Shown here in pieces: positions 1 to 8,970 of a stretch of DNA of 64,000 bases. The notes below the pieces were generated by a model. The model searched no databases and was not told the DNA's origin. It saw only the letters and a program-made list of their open reading frames with translations. The stretch covers positions 243,129-307,128 of the forward strand of contig NZ_JAIUGX010000008.1 of the NCBI RefSeq assembly GCF_020164785.1, in the 5' to 3' direction. This DNA comes from Mesorhizobium sp. ES1-1. GTDB lineage: Bacteria; Pseudomonadota; Alphaproteobacteria; Rhizobiales; Rhizobiaceae. The position numbers and the translations under genes were made by a program. Numbering within the stretch: the stretch's first letter is position 1; each line of letters opens with the position of its first letter.

Positions 1-168
1 GGCCTCTGAGACGGCATCGACTTGGGCCAAGCGTTCCAGATCCTGTCGCAACTCTTCGGTCTCACCAGCCGGCTTGCGGCCCGTGTCGCTGTCTTCGATG
101 ATCCGCCTGATGGAGGCCAGGATCTCTTCCATGGAAGGTTCGCGCTGTAGGCTGCTTGCCGTTGCCAT
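1..168 (-). CDS. popZ: PopZ/DUF2497 family polar organizing protein, N-terminal part (cut by window edge)
   Basis: Reading leftward from an ATG at 168 gives 56 codons with no stop before the edge. The N-terminus (MATASSLQREPSMEEILASI, then RRIIEDSD) is the conserved helical start of the DUF2497/PopZ family, the region that in Caulobacter PopZ recruits partner proteins to the cell pole. The next residues are acidic, as expected for the start of the disordered linker. It lies downstream of tolC on the same strand; tolC followed by a DUF2497 gene is, from memory, the usual rhizobial order. The oligomerising C-terminus lies outside the window, so completeness cannot be judged. Confidence 0.85.
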   Translation of the reverse strand, partial: MATASSLQREPSMEEILASIRRIIEDSDTGRKPAGETEELRQDLERLAQVDAVSEA

Positions 169-361
169 AATCAGTACGCCGCCCCTGTGACCCAGTGCAG
201 ATTCCCGCTCCGGTCTTGCCGGATCGAATCATGTCCATAGCGTAACCGACCGGGCGCCGCGGGAGAATCCCCAATCTGGGGACTCGTGGGATTTCAACAG
301 ATTAGAGCAATAAGCCGGAAGCGCTGGATATCGAGGGCGAGGCCGCGACTAGGCCTTCGTC

Positions 362-1777
362 TCAGCGTCCGTCCGGCGTGCGCAGGCCGATCCACTTGTC
401 CTTGACGGCGTTATAGTGCTCCTCGGGCCTGTACTTCACCACGTTCAAGCCGAGGCGGTCGACCGACAGGCGACCGGTCGCCTGCAGGATGGCGTAGCTC
501 GCCACCACCACGTCATGCTCGTAGCTGGCCTGATTGATCTGCGCGGTGATGACCGTCGCCTGCGCGTTGAGGACGTCGAGCGTGGTGCGCTGACCGACAT
601 TGCGCTCCTCGATGACGCCGTTCAGCGCCAGCCGGGCGGCTTCGATGACTTGCCTGTTGGCCGCGAGACTTTCCTGCGCGGCGGTGTACTCCGTCCACGC
701 CGCCGTGACAGCCTGGCGCACCTGGTCGCGACTGACGTCGACCTCGATGCGGGCCTGGCCAAGTGATTCCTTGTTCTGGCGAACGATCGCCGAGGTGCGC
801 CCGCCCGAATAGATCGGCACGCTCAGCGTGGCTCCTATGCTGGCCGAATTGGTTGTTCCATCCTGCGAAGCGACGCCGGGCAAAGGCGAGGTGTTGCGAT
901 AGGCGCTCGAAACGCCAGCCGAGGCGGTCAATTGCGGCAGGAGCGCGCCTTCGGCCGACTTCACCGAAAACGCGGCCGCGTCGACAAGATGCTGCGTCGC
1001 CAAGATGGCCGGATGCTCATTCGAGGCAACACCGATGGCGGCGGCGAGGCTCGACGGCAACAGCTTGCCCAAGGGTGAAGCGCCTTTGAGCTTGCCCGGC
1101 TCGTCGCCGACAATCTGGCGATAGGTTGCGGCGCTTGCCAGCGCCTGGGCGCGGGCGGCACTCACCTGTGCCACGGCGGCGGCGCGTGAAGCGTCCGCCT
1201 GAGCCACGTCGGTGCGGGTGCCCTCACCCACCTCGAACCGCGACCGCGCTGCGCGGGCCGTCTCGGTCAGGAATTGCAGGTTCTGTTCGGTGAGCACGGC
1301 GACCTGACGATCGCGGATCACATTCATGTACGCCTGTGCCGCGCTGAACAGGATATTCTCTTCGGTGTTGCGCAGGCTTTCGACCGAAGCACGCACCTGC
1401 GATTCGGCGGCGGCAACGTTGTTCCTGGTCTGGAAGCCGTCGAACAGCGTCTGGTTGATCTGGACCCCGAAATTGCCGGTGGTCAGGCGGACGCTTGAGT
1501 TGGTGCCGTTGAGATGGCTGCTCGAGTAATCGATCGACGCCGACCCCGCGATGGTCGGGCGCCAACCCGACTTGGCGATGGCGACGCTCTCGTCGGTGAC
1601 GCGAACGCCGGCGCGGGCCGAATTCAGCGTGGAATTGTTCTGGTAGGCTTTCGCTAGCGCACCCAGGATGGATTCCGCCGAGGCCGTGAATGGATACAGC
1701 GCGGTGGCGGAAACGAGGACGGCGGCAAAAAGGCTCTTGCGTACAGGCAGCACGGTATATCCCTCATTCGTTTTCAA
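362..1777 (-). CDS. tolC: TolC family outer membrane efflux/secretion protein
   Basis: The 471-residue product is the usual size for TolC. A signal peptide (hydrophobic run about residues 15-34, ending TASA) precedes two homologous outer-membrane-efflux-protein halves, each of long amphipathic helices and short beta segments. Typical family stretches are AYQNNSTL near the mature N-terminus, QTLFDGFQT in the first half and VPIYSGGRT in the second. TolC trimers form the outer-membrane channel for type I secretion and RND/ABC drug efflux. No dedicated inner-membrane partner is adjacent, so it may be the general-purpose channel. It lies between pcm (159 bp upstream) and popZ, all on the minus strand. 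Confidence 0.93.
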   Translation of the reverse strand: MKTNEGYTVLPVRKSLFAAVLVSATALYPFTASAESILGALAKAYQNNSTLNSARAGVRVTDESVAIAKSGWRPTIAGSASIDYSSSHLNGTNSSVRLTTGNFGVQINQTLFDGFQTRNNVAAAESQVRASVESLRNTEENILFSAAQAYMNVIRDRQVAVLTEQNLQFLTETARAARSRFEVGEGTRTDVAQADASRAAAVAQVSAARAQALASAATYRQIVGDEPGKLKGASPLGKLLPSSLAAAIGVASNEHPAILATQHLVDAAAFSVKSAEGALLPQLTASAGVSSAYRNTSPLPGVASQDGTTNSASIGATLSVPIYSGGRTSAIVRQNKESLGQARIEVDVSRDQVRQAVTAAWTEYTAAQESLAANRQVIEAARLALNGVIEERNVGQRTTLDVLNAQATVITAQINQASYEHDVVVASYAILQATGRLSVDRLGLNVVKYRPEEHYNAVKDKWIGLRTPDGR

Positions 1778-1936
1778 TGGGAACCGCGCCGCGTCGGCTT
1801 CTCGTTTAGATCAGCCGGCGCCGCGTGTCTGATGTTCCCTGCTGCTCAGCCCCAAAGTGCCCCCAGTTTGCGGATCAGCAACGATAGTTCAACGGCAAGC
1901 GACCATGACAAAGCCTCTCCTGCAAGGCAAAATCAT

Positions 1937-2605
1937 TCAGAACTCGAAGGCATGCACATGTTCGAATCCCGGTAGTGGCTTAATTGCCGCATTAAACGCG
2001 CGTCTGCCGGTTACAACCCCCCCAGCCTTAAAAAATAGCCTGGCCACGCCGGAATTGCCCTGTCCTTGGACCGCAACGAGGCGGCCGCCATCGGCAAGCT
2101 GGTCGAACAGTGCGGTCGGCACCTCTTCTACGCTACCGCCGATGAAAATGACGTCGTACGGCGCCTTCGCGGCATGGCCTTGCGCCAACGCACCCTGAAC
2201 GACCATCACATTACCGCAACCAAGCGAGGAAAGGGTGGAGCGCGCCGTCTCGGCCAGCGCCGAATCGCTTTCCAGCGCCACGACCGAGCGGGCCAGTCGC
2301 GACAGCAGCGCCGAGGCATAGCCGGTGCCGCAACCGACATCGAGCACCGAATCGCTCGGTGTTACCTCGGCCAACTGGATCAGCTTGGCCAGCGGCGAGG
2401 CCTCCATCAGGTAGCGCGATCCGCCGGCACCGGTCGCGATGCGGATGTCCTCGTCGATATAGGCGAGATCGCGCTGTGCGGAGCCGACAAAGGCTTCGCG
2501 CGGCACATCGAGCATTGCATCGAGCAATGGCGCGCTGGTTACATCAGTGGTTCGAACCTGGCCATCGACCATCTTGACGCGAAGTTCGGAGAAATCAGCG
2601 CTCAT
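1937..2605 (-). CDS. pcm: Protein-L-isoaspartate O-methyltransferase (PCMT family)
   Basis: The 222-residue cytoplasmic class I methyltransferase has the SAM-binding glycine motif LDVGCGTGY near residue 90, followed by the acidic ribose-binding strand VVALESD. The N-terminal segment (MVDGQVRTTDV, then a region around VPREAFV) is that of the PCMT/rhizobial pcm-like family, whose members repair or methylate isoaspartyl residues in damaged proteins. The rhizobial subgroup beside tolC is rather divergent, so the exact substrate is inferred. The gene follows tRNA-Cys on the same strand and precedes tolC, a common rhizobial order. Confidence 0.85.
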   Translation of the reverse strand: MSADFSELRVKMVDGQVRTTDVTSAPLLDAMLDVPREAFVGSAQRDLAYIDEDIRIATGAGGSRYLMEASPLAKLIQLAEVTPSDSVLDVGCGTGYASALLSRLARSVVALESDSALAETARSTLSSLGCGNVMVVQGALAQGHAAKAPYDVIFIGGSVEEVPTALFDQLADGGRLVAVQGQGNSGVARLFFKAGGVVTGRRAFNAAIKPLPGFEHVHAFEF

Positions 2606-2690
2606 GTTCCAACCATCCGCCTGCCGCGCCAGATCCGCGCTTTATCCGGAACAACAGGGCTCCAGCGCGAGTGCGCCGGAGCCCGGGTAT

Positions 2691-2764
2691 TGGAGGCCTC
2701 GCCCGGAATCGAACCGGGGTGCAAGGATTTGCAGTCCTCTGCGTAACCACTCCGCCACGAGGCC
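2691..2764 (-). tRNA. tRNA-Cys (anticodon GCA)
   Basis: The reverse complement folds into a complete 74-nt cloverleaf. The acceptor stem pairs GGCCTCG with CGAGGCC, followed by discriminator U and an encoded CCA. The anticodon loop is CTGCAAA, giving GCA, and the T arm contains GGTTCGATTCC. U73 with anticodon GCA is the known identity pair for cysteine. Confidence 0.96.
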
Positions 2765-2791
2765 TCATTGCTCCCGGCGTTCCACCCGGTT

Positions 2792-2820
2792 CCAATAGGT
2801 TGCGGCGAAAATGCCGTCAA
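2792..2820 (-). promoter_or_regulatory. Probable sigma-70 promoter of tRNA-Cys
   Basis: On the minus strand TTGACG (2820-2815) is followed by a 17-bp spacer and TATTGG (2797-2792). This is 5/6 and 3/6 to the -35/-10 consensus, and the tRNA 5' end lies 28 bp beyond the -10. Spacing and position fit a tRNA promoter; the weak -10 makes this tentative. Confidence 0.5.
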
Positions 2821-2939
2821 GCGGCGACCGCGCATTCCGGGCGGTTTCCTTTGGCGAGGTTACTGCAACCGTCAACCCTGAGCACCCTCCCGGCACTGCG
2901 CATGGACCGCGGACCGGCCGATCGCCGAAACAGCCGCTT

Positions 2940-3236
2940 TCATTTCGGCCGCCGGCGCCGCTCCCACCAGACAACGAAGCGGCGCCGCAGGCGGCGCACC
3001 ATGGCGAACTCATAAGACAGCACCAGCAGGCCCAGCGGCACCATCCAGAAGCCGAGGATCGGCAGGAAACCCAGGATACCGCCAAGAGTCAGCAGGACGC
3101 CGATGGTGATTCTCAGCCTGCGCGAACGCGGCATTTTGAACTCGCGTCCGAACACCGAGATCTTTCGCGCGGGAATGTGATCGTCTTGTGCTGTCATCGG
3201 CTCGAAAGATTGTCCCTTTGGACCGCTGAAGACCAT
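2940..3236 (-). CDS. Small membrane protein, PGPGW-like
   Basis: The product is 98 residues from the ATG at 3236; an ATG at 3197 is an alternative, and neither has a strong ribosome-binding site. A basic N-terminal segment (RRLRITIG) leads into a hydrophobic hairpin LLTLGGILGFLPILGFWMVPLGLLVL, and the protein ends in a very Arg-rich cytoplasmic tail. A short hairpin with central Pro/Gly-Trp and a basic tail is typical of small rhizobial membrane proteins related to the PGPGW family. Function is unknown. It stands alone between the two tRNA genes. Confidence 0.6.
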   Translation of the reverse strand: MVFSGPKGQSFEPMTAQDDHIPARKISVFGREFKMPRSRRLRITIGVLLTLGGILGFLPILGFWMVPLGLLVLSYEFAMVRRLRRRFVVWWERRRRPK

Positions 3237-3365
3237 GTGCGCACCCAACCCGTGGGCGCGATTTCGGTTCCGATATAGACCCCAAGGCGGCTATATGAGG
3301 CTGGCCCACGAGGATTGCGAGAAACCATCGCGCGAAAATGCCCGGTAAAAATGCGAAATGCTTCT

Positions 3366-3394
3366 TTGCAAAGCCGAAAAGGGTTTGCTATAGG
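3366..3394 (+). promoter_or_regulatory. Probable sigma-70 promoter of tRNA-Asn
   Basis: TTGCAA (3366-3371), a 17-bp spacer and TATAGG (3389-3394) give 4/6 matches to both -35 and -10 boxes. The tRNA begins 28 bp after the -10, the same geometry as the tRNA-Cys promoter in this window. Confidence 0.5.
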
Positions 3395-3421
3395 CTGCCC
3401 CACTCACATGAGAGCCTCTGT

Positions 3422-3496
3422 TCCCCGGTAGCTCAGTGGTAGAGCAACCGGCTGTTAACCGGTTGGTCGCTGGTTCGAATCCGGCCCGGGGAGCCA
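3422..3496 (+). tRNA. tRNA-Asn (anticodon GTT)
   Basis: A 75-nt cloverleaf with acceptor TCCCCGG/CCGGGGA, discriminator G and encoded CCA. The D arm reads GCTCAGTGGTAGAGC, the anticodon stem-loop CCGGCTGTTAACCGG gives GTT, and the T arm is GGTTCGAATCC. tRNA-Asn genes are frequent integration sites in rhizobia, but no integrase or repeated 3' end was seen nearby. Confidence 0.97.
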
Positions 3497-3718
3497 AACC
3501 TTTTCAATGAGTTAATCTGTTTCCGTCGACCACTCTTGCCAGCAACCTCGTTGGCGGCATCCGGAACTGCAATTCGCTGCTTCGGCGTAAGATCGTAACG
3601 GAGGTCAGCCTCAACCAGCTGTTTCCATGATACGCGGGTCTCGAGGCGGCGGGCACTGACCCGCATTGCGATCGGACGGAAACGCGTTTGAATGCATTTT
3701 CTCAGACCGGTCTGTCCC
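3497..3718. other. Intergenic stretch after tRNA-Asn, possibly holding a decayed minus-strand coding remnant
   Basis: One minus-strand frame stays open across this stretch, from inside the CHAT gene to the tRNA. It has a protein-like composition (for example VSWKQLVEADLRYDLTPKQR) but no plausible start of its own. It could be the remnant of a gene brought in at the tRNA, or chance. No family was recognised, so it is not called as a gene. Confidence 0.25.
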
Positions 3719-6700
3719 TCAATAACGACCACCGTCCCCGACGATGATGAAGGGCGCCCAATAACTGGGGTTTGCCTGCGACGGATCTCCACCATCGATG
3801 AGTGCGAGCATCGATCTCCTGAGTGCTTCTGCCCTGCTCAGAGTGGGGTTTTCCGCCATGTCACTAAACACCCCAGTGGTCAGCTTCACCGCTGCGGATG
3901 ACACGACCGGCCAGTGCGAGACCAGGACGGACCTTGCCCCTGCATAAAAGAACGACCGTGCGAGCCCCGATAGTGCTTCAGCTTCAGGTCGCTCGCCGCC
4001 AGCCGTGTTGCAGGCCGACAGGATAACCCAGCTTGCATTGAGGTGTAGACGTGCAATTTCGCTGGCGGTGAGCAGGCCGTCGTCGATTTCGCCCGCAACG
4101 GTGGGCGGCGTCAGCGCCAGAGCCGGCTCCGCCAATCCTTCGACGTCGCCGGATACCAGGCCATGCGTTGCGAAGTGAATGATGCGAAACCGGTCGAGTT
4201 GTAACGACTTGATCACTTTCTCGGAGGCGTCCTTGCCAAGGAGAAGTTGCGAGCTCCCCTGCGTCGTCAGCGAGTTTGCCACATCCCTGACCTCTGTAGC
4301 GGAGTCGGGAAGCTGCGACAGCTGGCGCAGCTTTCCGATATCGGCGAAACCACCTCGAAAATAATCCGACACTCCGGCTCTGGTGGCGCCGGCGCGGACA
4401 AACGCTGCATTGCTTGCCAGGATCGGCTCCGTGGGTAAATCGGACCCGTCAGCATCGAAGATCGGTGCGGCGATGCCGAGATAGGCGGTCTGCATTCCGG
4501 CATGCTGGCGGGTCTGGCTCAAGCTCCGCAGGCTTGAGACGGAAGGCATCAAGGATATCGCGTGATCGCGCACCAGCCACCGCGCCGCACGCCATGGGTT
4601 GGGCGCAGCCGGGTCCGGCTGCTCGGATACGAGCGCATGAAATGGCAGACTGGTCAGCACTCCGTCCGCAACGATCGTCAGACTTTCCTTGTTTGCCACC
4701 ACCTCCTTCATCGGATGGAGCAGAGCCATGTAGAGGTCGTGGGCAGCGGCAAGTTCCGTGGAGGCCTCGGTTGCGCGAGGATGCGTAAGCGGCTTTGCGC
4801 CTCGTGACGAGAGCCCCGGTCCGAGCCCATTTCGAAGCACCGCCACGGCTCTTTCGAGCGCCATGCCCGTCAGTGGCAACCGAAACCAGCGGACGCCGCC
4901 ACTACTGTCCACCGTCCATGCAAAGCATGCCTCGTCGAACACCGCATAGGTGATCAGGAGTTCGTTCGGGGACAGCAGAGGGCCGATCTCGCCTGCAGGC
5001 ATCACCGGCACCCTTGCCAATTCGTCCAAGGCCTTGACCTCGGCGGGCCGCCGTCGGTTTAGCTCAAGCACTTCTTGCTCGGCTGAGTATATGTCCTCGC
5101 GGACGGTTGTTTCCATGACCCGGCCGCCAGAGTCCGTCCGCGCCATCGCGATAGCGAGCTTTCGATCGAGCGCGACCAGTTGCTCGGCCAGATCCTGACG
5201 TTGGCGCAGAAAGACGCGCGCGTCGTCGTTCTCGACCGCCAGCCTGTCCGCGAACGATTGCATCGCCAATGCCGTCGATGAACTGTGCAGCCTTTGCGAC
5301 ACCCCAAACGCTTCGGCGGCACCTCCCTCAGGATCATATGCGTAGAGCGCCTCGAGCAACGCCATACCGGCGGGCTTCATGGAGACAGTTGGTGCGGTGG
5401 TTTCCTCTTGGCGCACGGCTTCACGCGTGCTGGCGTATGTTTCGGCGCCGTTCCATGCCTGCCGTGCTGTGACAACGGCGTCTTCCAGCCTGCCGGCCTG
5501 CCGCTGTTCGTCGGCGACCCTGGCCCGAGAGGCCGTAGCCTGCGGACTGTTCTCTCCAAAGAGATTGCCGAGCGTTCGCTCCTGTTGTTCGAGAACAGGA
5601 ATGGCTTCGTTGCTGCGCCCCATCCATTCATAGACCTGCGCCAGGTTCGCCATCGCCGTTGCCAGCGTGGTCGACCGGTCCACCGGTCCGAATGTCGCCT
5701 CAAAGACGCTGAGGTCCAATGGAAATGCCAGCGGTTCGGGAAGATCGCGCGCGAACTCGCGTTTGGCCTCCCGGTGCAGATACTCAAGCAGGCCGTCGGC
5801 GTCGCCACTGCGGCCCGAAAGCTTCAACCACTTGACCATCTGGATCACACTGCTCGGGCTTATCTCGGCCGGAAACGCTTCGCTGCGTTCCGGTTCCGCC
5901 GACAGGAGAAAGCTGCGCTGATTGTAGGCAATCGCCTCGTCGAGTCGATGAAGTCGCATGCTTGTATCGGCGAGCGCATCGTAGATGCGCGTGATGCCTG
6001 AATAGGGTGGCTGGCCCGAGCGTTCATTGTAGCGAAGCCTGTAGACCGCCGCCAACGACAGGAATTGCTCGGCCTCGCCATATCGTCCCAGTTGCAGCCT
6101 GAAGCTGCCAGTTCTGAAATAAACCTCGCTCCTCAGATCATCGGGCAAATAACTGGCGGTCTCAAGTTTATTGACTGCGCCATCGAGCAGTGCCTGGGCG
6201 GCCTTCAGATTGCCCATGGCTGCTTCGGCTTCCGAGAGATTGACGCTGTTGGTCAGCGCGGCGAGGCTGTTGGGGCCGTATTCCCGCCTGTCCATCTCAC
6301 TGACGATCCTGCTCGCCTGCAACAATTGATCCCAGCGACCGCCTATGCGCATTTTGAGCAGGGCAATGCCGCGGTTCAAACCAGCGAAGCCTGCAATCGC
6401 GCCTGGTATGGATTCATCCGGCGCCTTGGAGATGGTACCCAGGACCGAGTCCCGCGCCGTCACCAACCGGATAGTGTCGTGCTCGGCAAGGTGTTCGCAG
6501 GACGATGCCGTGCCGTTGGTGCTTCTTGCAGTGAGCAAACGGTCTGCGACCAGTGCCAGATGGATGGCGCACCCCTTTGCAACAGTCAGTTCAAACAGTT
6601 TGCGGCCGTCCACCACAACTGCCAGCCGACCTGTGGCACCGTCGGAACCGGCTTGCATATCGAGGGCTAGGCCGGCCATATCGGGAACGAAGAAGCGATC

Positions 6701-8554
6701 CCCCGGCCCGACCCCCGCGCTGAAGCCAACCAGCTCGTCCCCGGTCGCAACGTGCACATCGCTTTGTCCATCAAGCCCGATGAGCGTGATCCTGCTCGCC
6801 TGGCGGGTCTGTTCAGGAACTTGGTCCGGATAGATACCGTAGTCTGCGACGGGGACTTGCACCGCCACGCCGGAGAGCAGAGCCTCCGGATCCAACTCAA
6901 TGCCAAATCCCTCGCTGGCGGGGAGCTGCGCCTCGCGCCCCCCTACCTCGATCCTGATCTGCGTTGATAGGGCTTTGCTGAAACTGGGCCAGACGATCAG
7001 ATGCTGGGCGGCTGGCGGCACGTGGTACCCGTTAGACGGCAAGACGCCGCCAAAATACCGGCGTCCCAGCACATCCATGACGAGCACGTTTGACCACCGC
7101 TCCCGCGGCTTGATGACAATATCCCGGCCAGAAACCACCTGCTCCGCTTCGTCGATCGCGTGGCGGAGCTGGCCCTGTCTGTGCTCGATGGCTGACCAGA
7201 CATCCGCAGAAGCCAACCGCAGCAAACCCAATCTTGCCTGGGGCTCGAGAGGCCCCTGCTGGACCTCCTGATAGAGCCGCCGAGCTGCCTCGATATTGCG
7301 AGAAACGCCGTGGCCCAATTCCAGCATCCGCGCCAGGTTCAGGCGGGCCGCATTGGATCCCTTGTCAGCCGCCTTTTCATAATAGATGGCCGCCTGCCCC
7401 GCCGAAGGCCGAAAGCCGCTTGCCTGGGTAGCTCCGCTATTGGCGTCGAGATCCTCTAAACTAGAAGGTCGATACGCCGGTGGATCGGCGCCCAGATTCA
7501 GATTCCCCATTCTCAAAAGGGCATCTGGCACATTCTTGGCGATTGCCTTTTCCAGCCAAGCCGCGGCTTCCGCCAGCCGGGCTGCCGAGGAACGCCCGGT
7601 CGCCTCGAGCACGACTTGCCTGTTGGCTGCAAGCAACTCGTCGGCAGCGATTATGTCATCGCTTGATTCGGGCGTCGTTTCAGTTTCGCTGTTGCTCTGC
7701 GGTATCGGCAACAGCAGGACGTCTTGGGAGAGGTCGGACAGTTGCAGCAGGGCAGCGGAATTGCCGTTCTCTGCCGCCTTTCGAAGCCAGATATACTGCT
7801 TGAGCGGATCTCTTGGCAGGCCTCTCGCACCCGACCCATACATGCTTGCCAGCAGGCGCATTGCGTCCGTGTCGTTCTGATCCGAGGCCAATCGAAGGAG
7901 CTTCGCGGCCCTCAAAGGATCCTTTTGTACTCCCAGACCGTGGAGGAGCATGTAGCCCAGACTGTATTGCCCCCAAGCCGAACCTTGGTCGGCGGCTTTG
8001 GTGAACCATTGAGCGGCGGCCCGATAGTCGCGCGGCATGTTCTGACCGAGATAGAGTTGCACGCCCAACGCGTGTTGCGCCGAGGCGTGGCCAGCCATCG
8101 CGGCACGGTTCAGAAGCGCTAGCGATCGAGCAACATCCCGCCTCTCCGGCTGCGCGTTCATCGACAGAATCGCAAGCCTATACATGGCTTCCAGATTGCC
8201 GGTCCGTACAAGGGAGGAATACTGGGCGATCGCCTCATCTATACGGCCTGCACGCAGCAGGGCCTCCGACAGTGAAAGCGAAAGAGCGGCATCGCTCGGC
8301 GCGACTGCCAATTCGCGTTGACATGCCGCCACAGTGATTTCGGCCGGCGTGTCGGTGTTAGAAACACATGCATGCTGACCGCTGGCAGTATCGGCTTTCG
8401 CGAAACCCGTCAGGCCGATCAGGCATAACCAGCAAATGATCAATCGGAACGCCAGGCTGACGGACGCGCCGCAGAAGTTTGCCGTTGCGCGAACCCACCA
8501 CCGCGGCGGCGGCGGTGAGCAATCGCAACATGATATGCGCAGTCTGATCGGCAT
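3719..8554 (-). CDS. Giant exported Sel1/TPR protein with C-terminal CHAT (caspase-like) peptidase domain
   Basis: About 1611 residues from the ATG at 8554 (an in-frame TTG lies two codons upstream). A hydrophobic segment near residues 35-53 followed by AKA suggests a signal peptide with an unusually long n-region, or a membrane anchor. Sel1-like repeats of about 36 residues fill roughly 119-270 and recur around 375-450. A long unrecognised middle region follows, then TPR-like helices around 780-920. The last 300 residues are a CHAT domain with the expected dyad: His1464 in HFATHG and Cys1515 in LSACNTAGGE, 51 residues apart, then the typical ARSVLVSHWPV strand. CHAT domains are clan CD peptidases related to caspases and separases. 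Substrate is unknown; the repeats imply partner binding. The gene is monocistronic, between tRNA-Asn and a Cys-rich small ORF. Confidence 0.88.
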   Translation of the reverse strand: MPIRLRISCCDCSPPPPRWWVRATANFCGASVSLAFRLIICWLCLIGLTGFAKADTASGQHACVSNTDTPAEITVAACQRELAVAPSDAALSLSLSEALLRAGRIDEAIAQYSSLVRTGNLEAMYRLAILSMNAQPERRDVARSLALLNRAAMAGHASAQHALGVQLYLGQNMPRDYRAAAQWFTKAADQGSAWGQYSLGYMLLHGLGVQKDPLRAAKLLRLASDQNDTDAMRLLASMYGSGARGLPRDPLKQYIWLRKAAENGNSAALLQLSDLSQDVLLLPIPQSNSETETTPESSDDIIAADELLAANRQVVLEATGRSSAARLAEAAAWLEKAIAKNVPDALLRMGNLNLGADPPAYRPSSLEDLDANSGATQASGFRPSAGQAAIYYEKAADKGSNAARLNLARMLELGHGVSRNIEAARRLYQEVQQGPLEPQARLGLLRLASADVWSAIEHRQGQLRHAIDEAEQVVSGRDIVIKPRERWSNVLVMDVLGRRYFGGVLPSNGYHVPPAAQHLIVWPSFSKALSTQIRIEVGGREAQLPASEGFGIELDPEALLSGVAVQVPVADYGIYPDQVPEQTRQASRITLIGLDGQSDVHVATGDELVGFSAGVGPGDRFFVPDMAGLALDMQAGSDGATGRLAVVVDGRKLFELTVAKGCAIHLALVADRLLTARSTNGTASSCEHLAEHDTIRLVTARDSVLGTISKAPDESIPGAIAGFAGLNRGIALLKMRIGGRWDQLLQASRIVSEMDRREYGPNSLAALTNSVNLSEAEAAMGNLKAAQALLDGAVNKLETASYLPDDLRSEVYFRTGSFRLQLGRYGEAEQFLSLAAVYRLRYNERSGQPPYSGITRIYDALADTSMRLHRLDEAIAYNQRSFLLSAEPERSEAFPAEISPSSVIQMVKWLKLSGRSGDADGLLEYLHREAKREFARDLPEPLAFPLDLSVFEATFGPVDRSTTLATAMANLAQVYEWMGRSNEAIPVLEQQERTLGNLFGENSPQATASRARVADEQRQAGRLEDAVVTARQAWNGAETYASTREAVRQEETTAPTVSMKPAGMALLEALYAYDPEGGAAEAFGVSQRLHSSSTALAMQSFADRLAVENDDARVFLRQRQDLAEQLVALDRKLAIAMARTDSGGRVMETTVREDIYSAEQEVLELNRRRPAEVKALDELARVPVMPAGEIGPLLSPNELLITYAVFDEACFAWTVDSSGGVRWFRLPLTGMALERAVAVLRNGLGPGLSSRGAKPLTHPRATEASTELAAAHDLYMALLHPMKEVVANKESLTIVADGVLTSLPFHALVSEQPDPAAPNPWRAARWLVRDHAISLMPSVSSLRSLSQTRQHAGMQTAYLGIAAPIFDADGSDLPTEPILASNAAFVRAGATRAGVSDYFRGGFADIGKLRQLSQLPDSATEVRDVANSLTTQGSSQLLLGKDASEKVIKSLQLDRFRIIHFATHGLVSGDVEGLAEPALALTPPTVAGEIDDGLLTASEIARLHLNASWVILSACNTAGGERPEAEALSGLARSFFYAGARSVLVSHWPVVSSAAVKLTTGVFSDMAENPTLSRAEALRRSMLALIDGGDPSQANPSYWAPFIIVGDGGRY

Positions 8555-8781
8555 TCCCAATTATTGCCAGCAATAGCAGAGGGTTGGAATGGGGATAGCA
8601 GCAACTTCAGATCTTAATTTCGGGCCCTGTCGCGACCAAGCAGAGCCGGCTCCGTCACTGTGTAATCAGCTTGTCAGCTTGAGTGACGCAGAACACTCAC
8701 TTTTCCGCGTTCGGACATGGAGTAACTGAAACCAGACACCACTCGCTGCCGTAGTTTGGGGTTTCAGCAGGAAGCATCGAG

Positions 8782-8961
8782 ATGCACTTCAGGAGGTTTC
8801 GCTGCCAACGGTGCCTGGGCTTGGGCAAGATCGTTCAGTGCAGCGAGAGGCAGGAAGCTCAAGGCGCGTGCTGTCCCGCCGGCAAGCGCCGCAGGCAATG
8901 CAAAGGCGGTTTAATGACATGCCCGATCTGCCGCGGAAGCGGGCTTCTCAATACGCCCTGA
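8782..8961 (+). CDS. Small Cys-rich protein with two DnaJ-type CxxCxGxG motifs
   Basis: A 59-residue frame from the ATG at 8782 to TGA. An AGGAAG seven bases upstream is a plausible ribosome-binding site. It contains eight cysteines (8, 11, 20, 30, 31, 40, 47, 50). The first pair sits in CQRCLGLG and the last in CPICRGSG, both exact CxxCxGxG zinc-binding signatures as in the DnaJ central domain, with QCKGG between. Cysteine is otherwise scarce in the window, so this spacing is unlikely to be chance. It may be a stand-alone zinc finger acting as a redox or folding helper. It converges on the SRAP gene with only 9 bp between stops. Function is inferred from motif alone. Confidence 0.6.
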   Translation: MHFRRFRCQRCLGLGKIVQCSERQEAQGACCPAGKRRRQCKGGLMTCPICRGSGLLNTP

Positions 8962-8970
8962 CGAAGCCGA

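Noticed and set aside
416..1089. Plus-strand frames opposite tolC
   Set aside because: Overlap a complete TolC with signal peptide and both efflux-protein halves; no independent start signals.
3422..3496. tRNA-Asn as an active attachment site
   Set aside because: No integrase gene and no repeated tRNA 3' segment were found in the window.
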